Shown here in pieces: positions 53,227 to 62,104 of a stretch of DNA of 64,000 nt. The notes under the pieces were generated by a model. That model ran no database searches, was not told where the DNA came from, and was given only the letters and a program-made list of their open reading frames with translations. How positions within the stretch are numbered: position 1 is the stretch's first letter; each line of letters begins with the position of its first letter. The stretch is from Lysinibacillus sp. FSL M8-0337 (GTDB taxonomy: Bacteria; Bacillota; Bacilli; Bacillales_A; Planococcaceae), in assembly GCF_038593855.1 (NCBI RefSeq), contig NZ_CP151996.1, positions 186,001 to 250,000 of the forward strand, in the 5' to 3' direction. Made by a program: the position numbers and the translations under genes.

Positions 53227-54258
53227 TTACAAATCTCCTTTTCGATTGATACGAATTAATAAATAAATTAAATACGGTGCCCCAATAATCCCCGTAATTA
53301 CGCCAACAGGATATCTGGTATCGAATGCGAACTGACCGATTAAATCGGCCGCCAATACTAAAATAACGCCAATTAAGCCAGCAGGCACGATATTTGAAAA
53401 GCCTACACCAACAATCTTTTTGGCAATTGGACCTGCTAGAAAGGCAACAAAGGCAATCGGTCCGGCAGCTGCTGTAGCCAACGCAATCATTAAAACCGAG
53501 CTAAGCAAGAGCACCAACCTCGTTTTGTTTGTAGCAACGCCAAGTGATGTCGCTGCTAGTTCACCAAGCTCTAATATTTCTAATCGACTAGCCAAAAAAA
53601 GAACAATGGGGGTGCAAATTAAAACGGCTATAATTAATGGATAAAGATTTTCCATTTTCGCACCATTCAAACTTCCGCTTAACCAACGCATAGCCGAAGG
53701 GAGGTCATGCGTATTCCCAATAACCATTAAATAAGAAATAAACGCATTTAACATTGCTTGAATACCGATGCCGATTAAAATTAATCGACCAATTGAGAAC
53801 GAGCTACCTTTAGATAATATAAAAATAACGATAGCAGTTAAAAGACCGCCTATTACTGATGCAATCGAGACAAATGCATTACTCGCATGCAGAACAATAA
53901 TGCAAAAGACAGCAGCAGCACTTGATCCAGCAGTGATGCCAATTACATTTGGATTGGCTAATGGATTGCGCAACATTGTTTGAAAAATGTAGCCACCAGC
54001 CCCAAATGCAAAGCCAGCAAATAGTCCAACGATCATTCGTGGTAATCTAATTGTACCGACTGCAAAAGAAGCTCCTTTTACCTCCGCACCTAATAATACG
54101 CTGACAACATCTTTTACTGGATAAATGGTATTGCCAAGCATAAGCATTAAACCCATAAGTACAATCGAAATAACTGCTAGCAAACACGTCATAAGTAGGA
54201 AACGACGTTTTCGTTTCATTCTTGAACTATAAATAGACATCATTGTTTCATTCATCAT
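53227..54258 (-). CDS. Iron-siderophore ABC transporter, permease (FecCD family), second
   Basis: The protein has 343 residues and about nine membrane helices. The FecCD-type motifs are NPLANPNVIGITAGSSAA and LGVATNKTRL, and the coupling-helix region is AGPIAFVAFLAGPIAK. It overlaps the preceding permease by 4 bases (ATGA) and forms the pore as its partner. The arrangement is SBP - permease - permease - ATPase, as in yfiY-yfiZ-yfhA plus a yusV-like ATPase. Among Bacillus systems the schizokinen/arthrobactin type looks closest by arrangement, but the siderophore is not certain. Confidence 0.93.
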   Translation of the reverse strand: MMNETMMSIYSSRMKRKRRFLLMTCLLAVISIVLMGLMLMLGNTIYPVKDVVSVLLGAEVKGASFAVGTIRLPRMIVGLFAGFAFGAGGYIFQTMLRNPLANPNVIGITAGSSAAAVFCIIVLHASNAFVSIASVIGGLLTAIVIFILSKGSSFSIGRLILIGIGIQAMLNAFISYLMVIGNTHDLPSAMRWLSGSLNGAKMENLYPLIIAVLICTPIVLFLASRLEILELGELAATSLGVATNKTRLVLLLSSVLMIALATAAAGPIAFVAFLAGPIAKKIVGVGFSNIVPAGLIGVILVLAADLIGQFAFDTRYPVGVITGIIGAPYLIYLLIRINRKGDL

Positions 54259-55289
54259 AATGCACGCATTTTCGCTTTCATTGTAATAAAAATTAATAGG
54301 GGAGCTCCGATAAAGGCAGTTACAATACCTACTTCAAGCTCGCTCGGACTCCCTAATAGTCTTCCACACACATCAGCAATGGTTAAAATAATTGCCCCAG
54401 CGAATGCTGAAAGGGGAATAACATAGCGCACGTCTGGACCAATAATTAATCGAATTAAATGAGTTGCTAACAAACCGATAAATCCAATCGGTCCAGCTAA
54501 TGCTGTTGCCACACCACACAATAACACGCCGCCAAATGAAGCGAGCAAGCGAATTGTCCCCGTTTTAACACCTAAGCCAGTCGCTACATCCTCTCCTAAT
54601 GCTAGTGCATTCAATGCTGGCGCAGAGAAGATAGCAATACAAATTCCAACTATTAAGAACGGGATAAACAGTGAGATATTATCCCAGCTACCAGAACCTA
54701 CACTACCAACTTGCCAAAATCTAAACTGGTCCATCACTTTCGTACGTGGAATCATAACGGCCACGACAAGTGATGATAGTATGGCACTTGTAGCAGCGCC
54801 GGCTAAGACGAGTTTGATTGGTGTTGCGCCGCCACTCCCGATTGAACCAACAGTAAAGACAAAAATAGCGGTAATCATTGCCCCTGCAATTGCCAGCCAA
54901 ATATATTGATCCGCAGAACTAATATTAAAAAAGGCAATCCCACAAACAACAAATAAGGATGCCCCTGTATTTACACCTAGTATACTTGGATCCGCAATTG
55001 GATTACGCGTTACAGACTGCATTAATGCACCTGAAACACCTAAAGCGGCACCACACATAAAACAAAAAATTGTTCGAACAATTCTTTGTCGAACAACACT
55101 TGCCTCATGAGAAGCAACTTCTGAATGGAATAGACCATCCAGAAGTTGCGTCCAAGTAATCATCCGAGAACCAAATATAAGCGACGCCATCACACTTAGA
55201 CAAAGTAATATAGCAAGCAAAATAATCAGCTTACCGAAGTGACGTGGCATCCATACATGCTTATTTTCTGAAACGGAAGTATTCATCAT
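54255..55289 (-). CDS. Iron-siderophore ABC transporter, permease (FecCD family), first
   Basis: The protein has 344 residues and about nine membrane helices. It shows the FecCD motifs NPIADPSILGVNTGASLF and LGVKTGTIRL, and the coupling segment AGPIGFIGLLATHLIRLI. It follows the binding-protein gene by one base and overlaps the next permease gene. Its own ribosome site is weak, so translation is probably coupled. Together with the second permease it forms a heterodimeric pore for ferric siderophores. Confidence 0.93.
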   Translation of the reverse strand: MMNTSVSENKHVWMPRHFGKLIILLAILLCLSVMASLIFGSRMITWTQLLDGLFHSEVASHEASVVRQRIVRTIFCFMCGAALGVSGALMQSVTRNPIADPSILGVNTGASLFVVCGIAFFNISSADQYIWLAIAGAMITAIFVFTVGSIGSGGATPIKLVLAGAATSAILSSLVVAVMIPRTKVMDQFRFWQVGSVGSGSWDNISLFIPFLIVGICIAIFSAPALNALALGEDVATGLGVKTGTIRLLASFGGVLLCGVATALAGPIGFIGLLATHLIRLIIGPDVRYVIPLSAFAGAIILTIADVCGRLLGSPSELEVGIVTAFIGAPLLIFITMKAKMRAL

Positions 55290-55290
55290 A

Positions 55291-56340
55291 TTATTTCAAC
55301 TTTTTCGCAACATCAGAGATTAATGCTAAGTACTCGTCAATTGTATATTGAATGGATAATGGGTTTGGATTACCTGCTGCAGCTAATGGCGTATTATCAG
55401 TTATGACAATGACTGAACCATTTTGGATTGCTGGCACTTTTCCTAAAATAGGGTCAGCTTGTAGTGCAGCCAAAGTTTTATCATCCCCATATGTAATAAA
55501 AATTTCTGCATCCTTTAAAGCATCTGCATTTTCAGCACTTAATTCAATATAGAAACTAGAGTCATCTTTTACTTGCTCTTTAATACTTGGTGGGTACTCC
55601 ATACCTAATTCTTCTAAAAACTCACCACGAGGATCTGCAGGCGTATAAATATAAAACTTAGATAAATCAGTTGCATTGAACGAAGCAAATACAGCTTTTT
55701 TACCTTTTAATTCAGGTAATTCATTTGCCTTATCAGCTATTAACTTCTCTGTATCAGCAATCAATTGTTTGCCTTCCTTTTCCATACCCATACCTTTTGC
55801 ATTGTATAGGATTTGGTCACGCCATGAAATAACCCATGGAATTTCTGGGTATGCAACAACTGGCGCAATTTGGCTTAATGTATCGTAGTCTTCTTGTGTA
55901 ATACCTGAATAGGCAGCTAAGATTACATCAGGATTTGAATCAGCAATTGCCTCAAAATCTAAACCATCCGTATCTTGATAAATATTAGGATTTTCTTCAC
56001 CTAACTCTTTTAACTTGTCAGCTGTCCATGGCAGCATACCACTATCATCCTGTACGCCGTAGTTTGCAGCAGAGAAGCCCACTGGCACAACACCAAGTGC
56101 TAATGCCACATCATGGTTTGCCCAAGCAATCGTTGCAACGCGTTCAGGTTTTTTATCAATTACAGTTTCTCCAAAAGCATGCTTAATAACGATTGGATAT
56201 TGTGTATCACTAGCATCAGATTCTGGTTTTGAATCACTAGATGCAGCACCGGACTCTTTTTCTGCACATCCAGCTAAAGCTAAAGAAAAAATAGCTATAA
56301 ATAACATTGTAAATAATGAAAAGTAACGCTTTGAATTCAT
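55291..56340 (-). CDS. Iron-siderophore ABC transporter, lipoprotein binding protein
   Basis: The protein has 349 residues. The signal peptide ends in a lipobox (LALAGC, Cys near residue 25), then a Ser/Glu-rich linker. The rest is a type III (FecB-like) binding fold with VVIDKKPERVATIAW-like pattern, seen as KKPERVATIAWANHDVALALG, cited by PERVATIAW. It catches a ferric siderophore outside the membrane and passes it to the two permeases. A Fur box 33-51 bases upstream of the start indicates repression by iron. It is first in the four-gene operon. Confidence 0.94.
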   Translation of the reverse strand: MNSKRYFSLFTMLFIAIFSLALAGCAEKESGAASSDSKPESDASDTQYPIVIKHAFGETVIDKKPERVATIAWANHDVALALGVVPVGFSAANYGVQDDSGMLPWTADKLKELGEENPNIYQDTDGLDFEAIADSNPDVILAAYSGITQEDYDTLSQIAPVVAYPEIPWVISWRDQILYNAKGMGMEKEGKQLIADTEKLIADKANELPELKGKKAVFASFNATDLSKFYIYTPADPRGEFLEELGMEYPPSIKEQVKDDSSFYIELSAENADALKDAEIFITYGDDKTLAALQADPILGKVPAIQNGSVIVITDNTPLAAAGNPNPLSIQYTIDEYLALISDVAKKLK

Positions 56341-56372
56341 ATTAGAATGACACTCCTATTAAAAAAATAATT

Positions 56373-56391
56373 GATAATGATTATCACTATC
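56373..56391. promoter_or_regulatory. Fur box
   Basis: GATAATGATTATCACTATC matches the 19-bp Fur consensus GATAATGATTATCATTATC at 18 of 19 positions, directly upstream of the siderophore operon. Confidence 0.93.
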
Positions 56392-56597
56392 GTTTGTAGT
56401 ATATAACCAATACATATATATTTCAATAGAATATTTTTTAAATTAAAAATTGCCAATACTAAACATTTTTCTATTTCCTTAATTTGCATGCAATATAGTT
56501 GAATTAATGAATATTCTGATTTTATGCGGAATCGTTTGTTGGAAATGATACTATGAAAGAAGTAAGAGGAAGTTCAATTTGAAAAAGGGGGGCTTTC

Positions 56598-56780
56598 ATG
56601 TCAGAACAAGAACGGGAAAATTTAAAAGTGAAAGAACAGCGAAAAAATCCTGGAGGCGCTTTGAACAGTGCATCTGCACAAGCGCATACCGGTTCACCTA
56701 GCAAAGGGTGTTTAGTCAATATTGGTTCGCTTGTCATGATAATCGTTATTATTTTGTTGGTAAAAGCATGTGCAAATTAA
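56598..56780 (+). CDS. Small single-helix membrane protein, 60 aa
   Basis: The gene has an excellent ribosome site (AAGGGGGG, 5 bases before ATG) and a terminator directly after it, so it looks real despite its size. The first 40 residues are charged and polar (SEQERENLKVKEQRKNPGG), and the C-terminal 17 are hydrophobic (VMIIVIILLVKAC), giving a tail-type membrane anchor. It resembles small Firmicute proteins such as the DUF6366 family by layout, from memory and with low certainty. Its function is unknown. It is divergent from the Fur-box operon, so iron control is possible but no second box was seen. Confidence 0.7.
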   Translation: MSEQERENLKVKEQRKNPGGALNSASAQAHTGSPSKGCLVNIGSLVMIIVIILLVKACAN

Positions 56781-57118
56781 AGTTTTCAACTTATAAAAAG
56801 AGACGCTATCCTTTTGTTTGGGTAATGTCTCTTTTTTCATTATTTTCTGGTCGAATATTCTTTGCTGCATCTATAGCTTCCTTCGCAAGTAGTAAGTGAG
56901 ACACTAAGATAGGAGGCTAGTTCACCTTCTATTTTCGTTCTAAATCCTCCTCCCTACACTTAAACAATGAATGAGCATGTCACGATGTATACGTTTCAAT
57001 TCTAAGAAAATTTCTAGGTGAGAAAATATTCTTTCTTGTTGTAAAGGTAATGTCCACAAACATGTTCAAATCAATTTTTTCATACTATAAGACATGCTTA
57101 GTCTCGGAGGGGGGTTGT
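56781..57118. other. Intergenic region before the YitT-like gene
   Basis: It contains the terminator at 56795-56836. The sequence AATTCTAAGAAAATT at 56998-57012 matches the CodY motif at 13 of 15 positions, but the region is AT-rich. No further gene is seen. Confidence 0.4.
56795..56836 (+). terminator. Terminator of the 60-aa protein gene
   Basis: AAAAAGAGAC / GTCTCTTTTT with inner TATCC / GGGTA pairing and a T run. Confidence 0.82.
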
Positions 57119-57691
57119 ATGTTTTTTCTGAAGAAAGGCTTGGTCATCATAATAGGTAGTATCTGTATATCATTAGGCATTAATCTATTTTTAACACCTT
57201 ATCAAATACTAGACGGAGGCGTTGTAGGGGTAGCACTTATTTTGTACTATTTGTATCAACTAAAAATCGGACTTATGATTATTATTTTAAGCATTCCAAT
57301 ATTTGTTATCGCTTGGTTTAAATACAGAGCTTATTTCTACAATAGTGTACATGGCTTAATTGCTTCGTCTTTTATTATTGACCTGTTGAAGCCTATACGA
57401 AATATAATTCAAATCGATGCGATTTATAGTGCAATTTTTGGGGGCATTTTAGTTGGTTTTGGCATCGGTTTAATGCTTCGCTTTCAGACAAGCACTGGTG
57501 GAACAGATCTAGTTGCACAGTTTTTAAGTGATAAAACAGGCATTAATGTGGGGATTCTTATTTTTTTTATTGATTCGATTGTTATCGTTTTAGGTGGGTT
57601 TCTATTATCTTCTAATACACTAATCCTTTCCATAATTACTGTGTTAGTAGTTGGTATTACGACAAGTATGATAACCAGTTATGCAAAATAA
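57119..57691 (+). CDS. YitT-family membrane protein, short form
   Basis: From the ATG with GGAGGGGGG upstream the protein has 190 residues; the longer frame at 57050 has no ribosome site. Five to six membrane helices are present. The YitT signature is seen as ISLGINLFLTPYQILDGGVVG and, later, TSTGGTDLVAQFL. Most YitT proteins have about 280 residues and end in a cytoplasmic DUF2179 domain, which is absent here; the gene stops just after the last helix, followed by a terminator. Function is unknown, and transport has been suggested for the family. Confidence 0.82.
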   Translation: MFFLKKGLVIIIGSICISLGINLFLTPYQILDGGVVGVALILYYLYQLKIGLMIIILSIPIFVIAWFKYRAYFYNSVHGLIASSFIIDLLKPIRNIIQIDAIYSAIFGGILVGFGIGLMLRFQTSTGGTDLVAQFLSDKTGINVGILIFFIDSIVIVLGGFLLSSNTLILSIITVLVVGITTSMITSYAK

Positions 57692-57692
57692 A

Positions 57693-57722
57693 AAATAGCT
57701 TCAGTAAACACTGAAACTATTT
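57693..57722. terminator. Bidirectional terminator
   Basis: AAATAGCTTCAGT / ACTGAAACTATTT with one mismatch and a 4-base loop, between convergent YitT-like and EamA genes. Confidence 0.72.
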
Positions 57723-57739
57723 ATAGATGAGCGTTAAGG

Positions 57740-58615
57740 TCAGTTATTCATCATCCGCTTTTTTGGATAGGCGGGTTTTACTTCCGCAATTAAAATAGCT
57801 AATAAAATTAATACTGCGCCAATAACCATTCTGCCTGTCAGTACTTCATGCAAAAATATTACCGAAAGCACCATACCGAAAAAGGATTCTGTTGATAAGA
57901 TAATGGCTGCCTTTGTAGCCGTTGTATATTGATTTGCTACATTTTGGAAAAGGTACGCAATAGTAGTTGAAAAAATCCCTAAATAAATGATTGAATAGAT
58001 AGCTTCTTTTTCAAGATTAGTAGGGATATCGCCTTGACTGACGACGACCAAGATACCCAAAACGGATGCTGTTATAAACTGCACAATGGTAAGAGCGATT
58101 GCATCTTCCTTTTGTACAAAAAGGTTTGTACAAAAAATATCGAAAGCAAAGGCAACAGCACATGCTAGAGAAAGGGCATCTCCTATATTCATTGTGAGGG
58201 AACCTTGTAATGATAAACAGCCAATTCCAACAAGCGCTATAATAGAGCCAATGATTTCATAACCATCGATTCGGCGTTTATAGACGGCATAAGCAATAAG
58301 TGGAACAACGATTACATTAACAGCGGTTAAAAATGCATTTTTAGAGGGAGTCGTATATTGTAAACCAACTGTCTGAAGGGCAAAGGCAATATACAATATC
58401 GTGCCTAGTAAAACACCTTTCCAAACGACTGATTTTGTTGCTTTTTTTAATTTGTATCCAAAAATGACGGTTAGTATAATCGAAGCTAATATAAATCTTC
58501 CTGCCATCACTTGATAAGCAGTTAAATATTCTAGTGCAATGGCTGTAATAACAAACCCACTACCCCAAACGATAGCAGTTGTAAGCAGCATGCCATCAGC
58601 TATGTATTGTTTCAT
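57740..58615 (-). CDS. EamA/DMT-family transporter
   Basis: From the ATG with AGGAGG 7 bases upstream the protein has 291 residues. Ten membrane helices form two EamA repeats, with LLTTAIVWGSGFVITAIAL at the front and TTKAAIILSTESFFGMVLS in the second repeat, cited by GSGFVITAIAL and STESFFGMVLS. Members export or import metabolites, often amino acids; the substrate here is unknown. It is followed upstream by a PucR-type regulator gene in the same direction, 107 bases away, which may control it. Confidence 0.88.
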   Translation of the reverse strand: MKQYIADGMLLTTAIVWGSGFVITAIALEYLTAYQVMAGRFILASIILTVIFGYKLKKATKSVVWKGVLLGTILYIAFALQTVGLQYTTPSKNAFLTAVNVIVVPLIAYAVYKRRIDGYEIIGSIIALVGIGCLSLQGSLTMNIGDALSLACAVAFAFDIFCTNLFVQKEDAIALTIVQFITASVLGILVVVSQGDIPTNLEKEAIYSIIYLGIFSTTIAYLFQNVANQYTTATKAAIILSTESFFGMVLSVIFLHEVLTGRMVIGAVLILLAILIAEVKPAYPKKRMMNN

Positions 58616-58722
58616 CTTTCTTCCTCCTAACTCCAATAAGAATAGCATGAGAAGGAAGAAAATATTTTGACTTTGTTTCTAAACTTTCAGGCGTTTTTTT
58701 GTACTTATTCCAAAGCGAATAT

Positions 58723-59880
58723 TTAATCGGCTATTTTGCTATGTAATAAGTACAATTTAACGGCTGCTGATAAGCGTTCATAAAAAACATAATCATTATC
58801 TAGCGGTGCTACCAATTGGCGGATTTTTGTTATGCGATATCGGATAGTATTGGGATGGCAGAAGTGCGCAACTGCCACTTCTTTTATGTTACCTTTCTTT
58901 GCAATATAGGTGATTGCGGTATTGATGAAATCAGTATCAATCTTTTCATCAAGTAAGGGCCCTAGATAGTTTTTTACATAATGCATGGCAAATTGAGGAT
59001 CTTTGCGATGTAACTCAATTAGCAAGCTATCAGAACCAAGCTGAGTGTAATGACAAGTAGGAGTCATATCAATTTCTGCCATTAAGCGGGCAGCGAAAGC
59101 TTCCCGTACTGCAAGGTGAAGTGCCGTTTGTGTGATATGCACCTGGCTATAGCCAACAGTCAATTTGTCTGTAGAAATATCATACATTGTAAGCCATTCA
59201 TTAAGAAATTTTTCGAATTGAAAATGCTGTGATAGATTGGTCATTAAGATGAAGAGGCTATTTTTGTATTTGCAAATAACTCCTGTTTTTAATAGTGGTT
59301 CCAATTGCAAAAAAAGTTGCATCCATTGTGTATTCGATACGGCTTGCATTTGAAAATTCGCTACGAATACATATTTTTCAAACGGTTTGTTCAATTGTTG
59401 TAAAAAAGATGTGATTTGCTCTGCAGAGACATCTTCGTTAATGAGACGTTTCATAATGGTTTCTAAAAAGAATGTATAGTCTTGCGTTTTTGCATAAGCC
59501 ATTGTTTCTAAAATAATTTTTTCAAAAAATTCATCTCCACCAAATCGCAGGATCGGGAAATGATGTGCATTGGCTAATGCGAGTACCTCTTCTGGTAGAT
59601 CATTATAAATAACAGGCTTATATGCTAATGCGCTTGCTTCTAACTGAATCAGATTTTTTACAGCATTTACTAAATAATCAGGCTGTTGCTTTGCAAATAA
59701 TAAGCTACTAAGAATTACACTATTTGGTGTAAATATCGTTTCTCGAACAGTGTGAATATCAGGCGAAAATTCAAAATCTAGAATTTCAACATTTTGGACA
59801 GGTTTATGTAAACCATTGCTACCTGCAACGACTGTAAAGTCCTTTGTAATCGGCAATTGCAAAAAGTTTTTTACGTTCAT
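58723..59880 (-). CDS. PucR-family transcriptional regulator
   Basis: The protein has 385 residues. The N-terminal PucR sensory domain (about 1-120) is followed by a middle GGDEF-like-fold segment without its motif, and a C-terminal helix-turn-helix of the PucR type (about 310-375: KEVAVAHFCHPNTIRYRI). Members respond to purine or amino-acid metabolites and act on nearby genes. The nearest candidate target is the EamA transporter gene just downstream in the same direction. An AAAGGT ribosome site is 12-13 bases from the ATG, a little far. Confidence 0.86.
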   Translation of the reverse strand: MNVKNFLQLPITKDFTVVAGSNGLHKPVQNVEILDFEFSPDIHTVRETIFTPNSVILSSLLFAKQQPDYLVNAVKNLIQLEASALAYKPVIYNDLPEEVLALANAHHFPILRFGGDEFFEKIILETMAYAKTQDYTFFLETIMKRLINEDVSAEQITSFLQQLNKPFEKYVFVANFQMQAVSNTQWMQLFLQLEPLLKTGVICKYKNSLFILMTNLSQHFQFEKFLNEWLTMYDISTDKLTVGYSQVHITQTALHLAVREAFAARLMAEIDMTPTCHYTQLGSDSLLIELHRKDPQFAMHYVKNYLGPLLDEKIDTDFINTAITYIAKKGNIKEVAVAHFCHPNTIRYRITKIRQLVAPLDNDYVFYERLSAAVKLYLLHSKIAD

Positions 59881-60131
59881 TTTGGAATCTAGCTACCTTT
59901 CCAGTAATTTATTATTAAGTATCGTACCATCATTTTAAGATAAATGAATATAGTTATTGTCTTTTATTGCAAATTTAAATGTTTCAATAGAGCCTGCGTT
60001 CATGTAATTAATTATTTTCAGTGCCAGTCACTTTTTCGGAAATCAACATCGTTCTTTTTACAACTACTTCACAGAGCGTTTACAATGAAAGCTTACAATG
60101 GATACTAATAACCAATTTAAGAGGTGCAGAA

Positions 60132-61025
60132 ATGGAGTCTGTTGTGAGACAAAGCGTAAAGACAAGCAATTTATTCTTATATTTAAATCATTTATATGAA
60201 CAGCATCAAAGCAATACTTTATATATAAAACGGTTAAAAGCATTAAATAAAATTATCGAAACAAAAGATTTACATACTTTTTTTCAGCCAATTGTGGATT
60301 TACAAACAAAACAAACAATGGGATTTGAGGCATTGAATAGACCAACGCCTTCTAATTTATTTAACAATGTCGATCAATTTTATGAATTTGTAGGGCAAAC
60401 GGATTGCGTGTTTTTATTTGAATGCTTTTGTCGGAACCTATCATTGCAACGCTTCAAAGAGCGCCTTCACGGGGAGTTACTGAACGAAGATTTTATCCTA
60501 TTTCTCAATATCCATCCCAATGTATTGCTGGATAAAAAATATAATAGTGGAGAGACGTTACAACTATTAAAAGAGCTAGGTATTAAACCACAGCAAGTAG
60601 TCTTTGAGTTAACGGAACGTAGCGCTGTGTTAGATTTTGTAGAGTTCGAAAGGGTATTATCACATTATCGTTCGCAGGGTTATCGAATTGCAGTGGATGA
60701 TATGGGGTCCGGTTATAATAGTTTAAAAACATTGATTTATTTAAAACCCGAATTTATTAAGTTGGATCGTTCGTTAATTCAATATATCGATAAAAACAGT
60801 GAGCAGCAGCAGCTTGTTACATTGCTTATGAAATATGCGGAGCAAGCTGGAACAAAAATTATAGCAGAAGGCATAGAACGGCAAGAGGAGATCAATTATT
60901 TACAAGACATTGGCATCCATTATGCACAAGGGTATGCGTTAGGGAGGCCATCAAAAGACATTCAATTGGGGGAATTAAGGGTGGATGACCATGCAGATAG
61001 GAGAAGTCACAGAAAACGTTCCTAG
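60132..61025 (+). CDS. EAL-domain protein (c-di-GMP phosphodiesterase)
   Basis: From the ATG with AGAGGTG upstream the protein has 297 residues; the longer frame at 60021 lacks a ribosome site. After about 45 helical residues, the EAL domain covers about 48-285. Catalytic and metal residues appear present: FEALNRPT, the Asn in LNIHPNVLL, ELTER, VDDMGSGYNSL, KLDRSLIQ, AEGIER and QGYALGRP. It should hydrolyse c-di-GMP in the cytoplasm, and no membrane helix is seen. Its end overlaps the start of the CBS-GGDEF gene by 41 bases, so the two are translated together as a c-di-GMP make-and-break pair. Confidence 0.93.
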   Translation: MESVVRQSVKTSNLFLYLNHLYEQHQSNTLYIKRLKALNKIIETKDLHTFFQPIVDLQTKQTMGFEALNRPTPSNLFNNVDQFYEFVGQTDCVFLFECFCRNLSLQRFKERLHGELLNEDFILFLNIHPNVLLDKKYNSGETLQLLKELGIKPQQVVFELTERSAVLDFVEFERVLSHYRSQGYRIAVDDMGSGYNSLKTLIYLKPEFIKLDRSLIQYIDKNSEQQQLVTLLMKYAEQAGTKIIAEGIERQEEINYLQDIGIHYAQGYALGRPSKDIQLGELRVDDHADRRSHRKRS

Positions 61026-61941
61026 TATTGATGAATTTGTGAAAAACAAAGATGTAGATTTACTTTTTACAAGCAATCCATCATTGCGAAGTGTTGTTGT
61101 TGTACGAGATGGCAGTCCAATTGGACATATTACCCGCACACATTTCTATCAAAAAATTGGTACACGCTATGGCTATAATCTATTTATGGGTCGACAAAAC
61201 CAGCTGATTATTAAAGAAAATCCCCTAATTGTAGATTATGACACACCTATTATCGAAGTCAGTACAGAAGCGATGGGCCGACGAGCAGAGGACCTGTACG
61301 ATGATATCATTGTCATTAAAAAAGGTGTCTATTTTGGTGTGGTCAGTATTAGAGAACTGTTGTTAAAGCTTGTAGAGACGCAAGTAGCCATTGCCAGCTT
61401 TTTAAACCCACTTACAAGCTTACCTGGCAATAAATTAATAGAAGAAAAATTACAAGCGGCATTACATCTTGAAACATATAGTCTCATTTATTTTGATTTG
61501 GATCATTTTAAAACCTATAATGACACCTATGGTTTTAATAAAGGAGACAAAATCTTACTGTATTTAACAGATGTTCTCAAAAGAAATATTGCAGGTGGAG
61601 AAGATTTTCTAGGACATATTGGTGGCGATGATTTTGTTGCTATACTCCCACATTATGAAGTAGCAATCATCTGTCAAACGATTATAGAAGAATTTGATGC
61701 GCAAATTATTGATTTTTATGAGCTGGAGGATTTAGTGAAATTACAAGTTCCTAATAGAGCTGGAAAATTAGAGCGTTTTTCATGTACTTCATTATCAATT
61801 GCGGTTATTACAAACGAATACCAGCAATTTACTTCAGTTGACCAACTATCAGATGCAGTAGCACGATTAAAAAAGGAATGCAAAAAGATATATGGAAGCT
61901 GTTATCTAATTAATGACAAAGCAACCTACCTTATACATTAG
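60985..61941 (+). CDS. CBS-pair plus GGDEF protein (putative diguanylate cyclase)
   Basis: The protein has 318 residues; an ATG at 60991 (two codons in) has AAGGGTGG at better spacing and may be the true start. Residues about 8-135 form two CBS-like motifs, a cytoplasmic module that binds adenine nucleotides or other ligands. Residues about 140-315 form the GGDEF domain, with PLTSLPGN, FDLDHFKTYNDTYGF and the active-site loop as GGDDF in place of GGDEF or GGEEF. The acidic residues needed are kept, so activity is likely. It overlaps the EAL gene by 41 bases. A five-unit 21-bp repeat lies between its stop and the terminator. Confidence 0.88.
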   Translation: MTMQIGEVTENVPSIDEFVKNKDVDLLFTSNPSLRSVVVVRDGSPIGHITRTHFYQKIGTRYGYNLFMGRQNQLIIKENPLIVDYDTPIIEVSTEAMGRRAEDLYDDIIVIKKGVYFGVVSIRELLLKLVETQVAIASFLNPLTSLPGNKLIEEKLQAALHLETYSLIYFDLDHFKTYNDTYGFNKGDKILLYLTDVLKRNIAGGEDFLGHIGGDDFVAILPHYEVAIICQTIIEEFDAQIIDFYELEDLVKLQVPNRAGKLERFSCTSLSIAVITNEYQQFTSVDQLSDAVARLKKECKKIYGSCYLINDKATYLIH

Positions 61942-61959
61942 ATTTTTAAGATGTAGAGT

Positions 61960-62062
61960 GGTTTACCCGCGAAACAGAGAGAAATACCCGCGAAGAAGAG
62001 AGGTTTACCCGCGGAACAGAGGGGAATACCCGCGAAACAAAGCAAAATACCCGCGAACAGCA
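61960..62062. repeat. 21-bp-period tandem repeat, five units (CCCGCGAA core)
   Basis: CCCGCGAA (third unit CCCGCGGA) begins at 61966, 61987, 62008, 62029 and 62050, exactly 21 bases apart. Spacers are purine-rich (AACAGAGAGAAATA, GAAGAGAGGTTTA). The array lies between the CBS-GGDEF stop codon and the terminator. The core and period match the array at 17133-17197. Confidence 0.88.
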
Positions 62063-62064
62063 TT

Positions 62065-62099
62065 AAAACCTACCTCGTCTTATAAACGAGGTAGGTTTT
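62065..62099. terminator. Bidirectional terminator
   Basis: AAAACCTACCTCGT / ACGAGGTAGGTTTT, 7-base loop, T run on both strands, between the c-di-GMP pair and the convergent dehydrogenase gene. Confidence 0.9.
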
Positions 62100-62104
62100 T
62101 TTAT

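Noticed and set aside
56998..57012. CodY-like site before the YitT-like gene
   Set aside because: 13 of 15 matches, but in very AT-rich DNA and with no supporting knowledge; kept only as a note.
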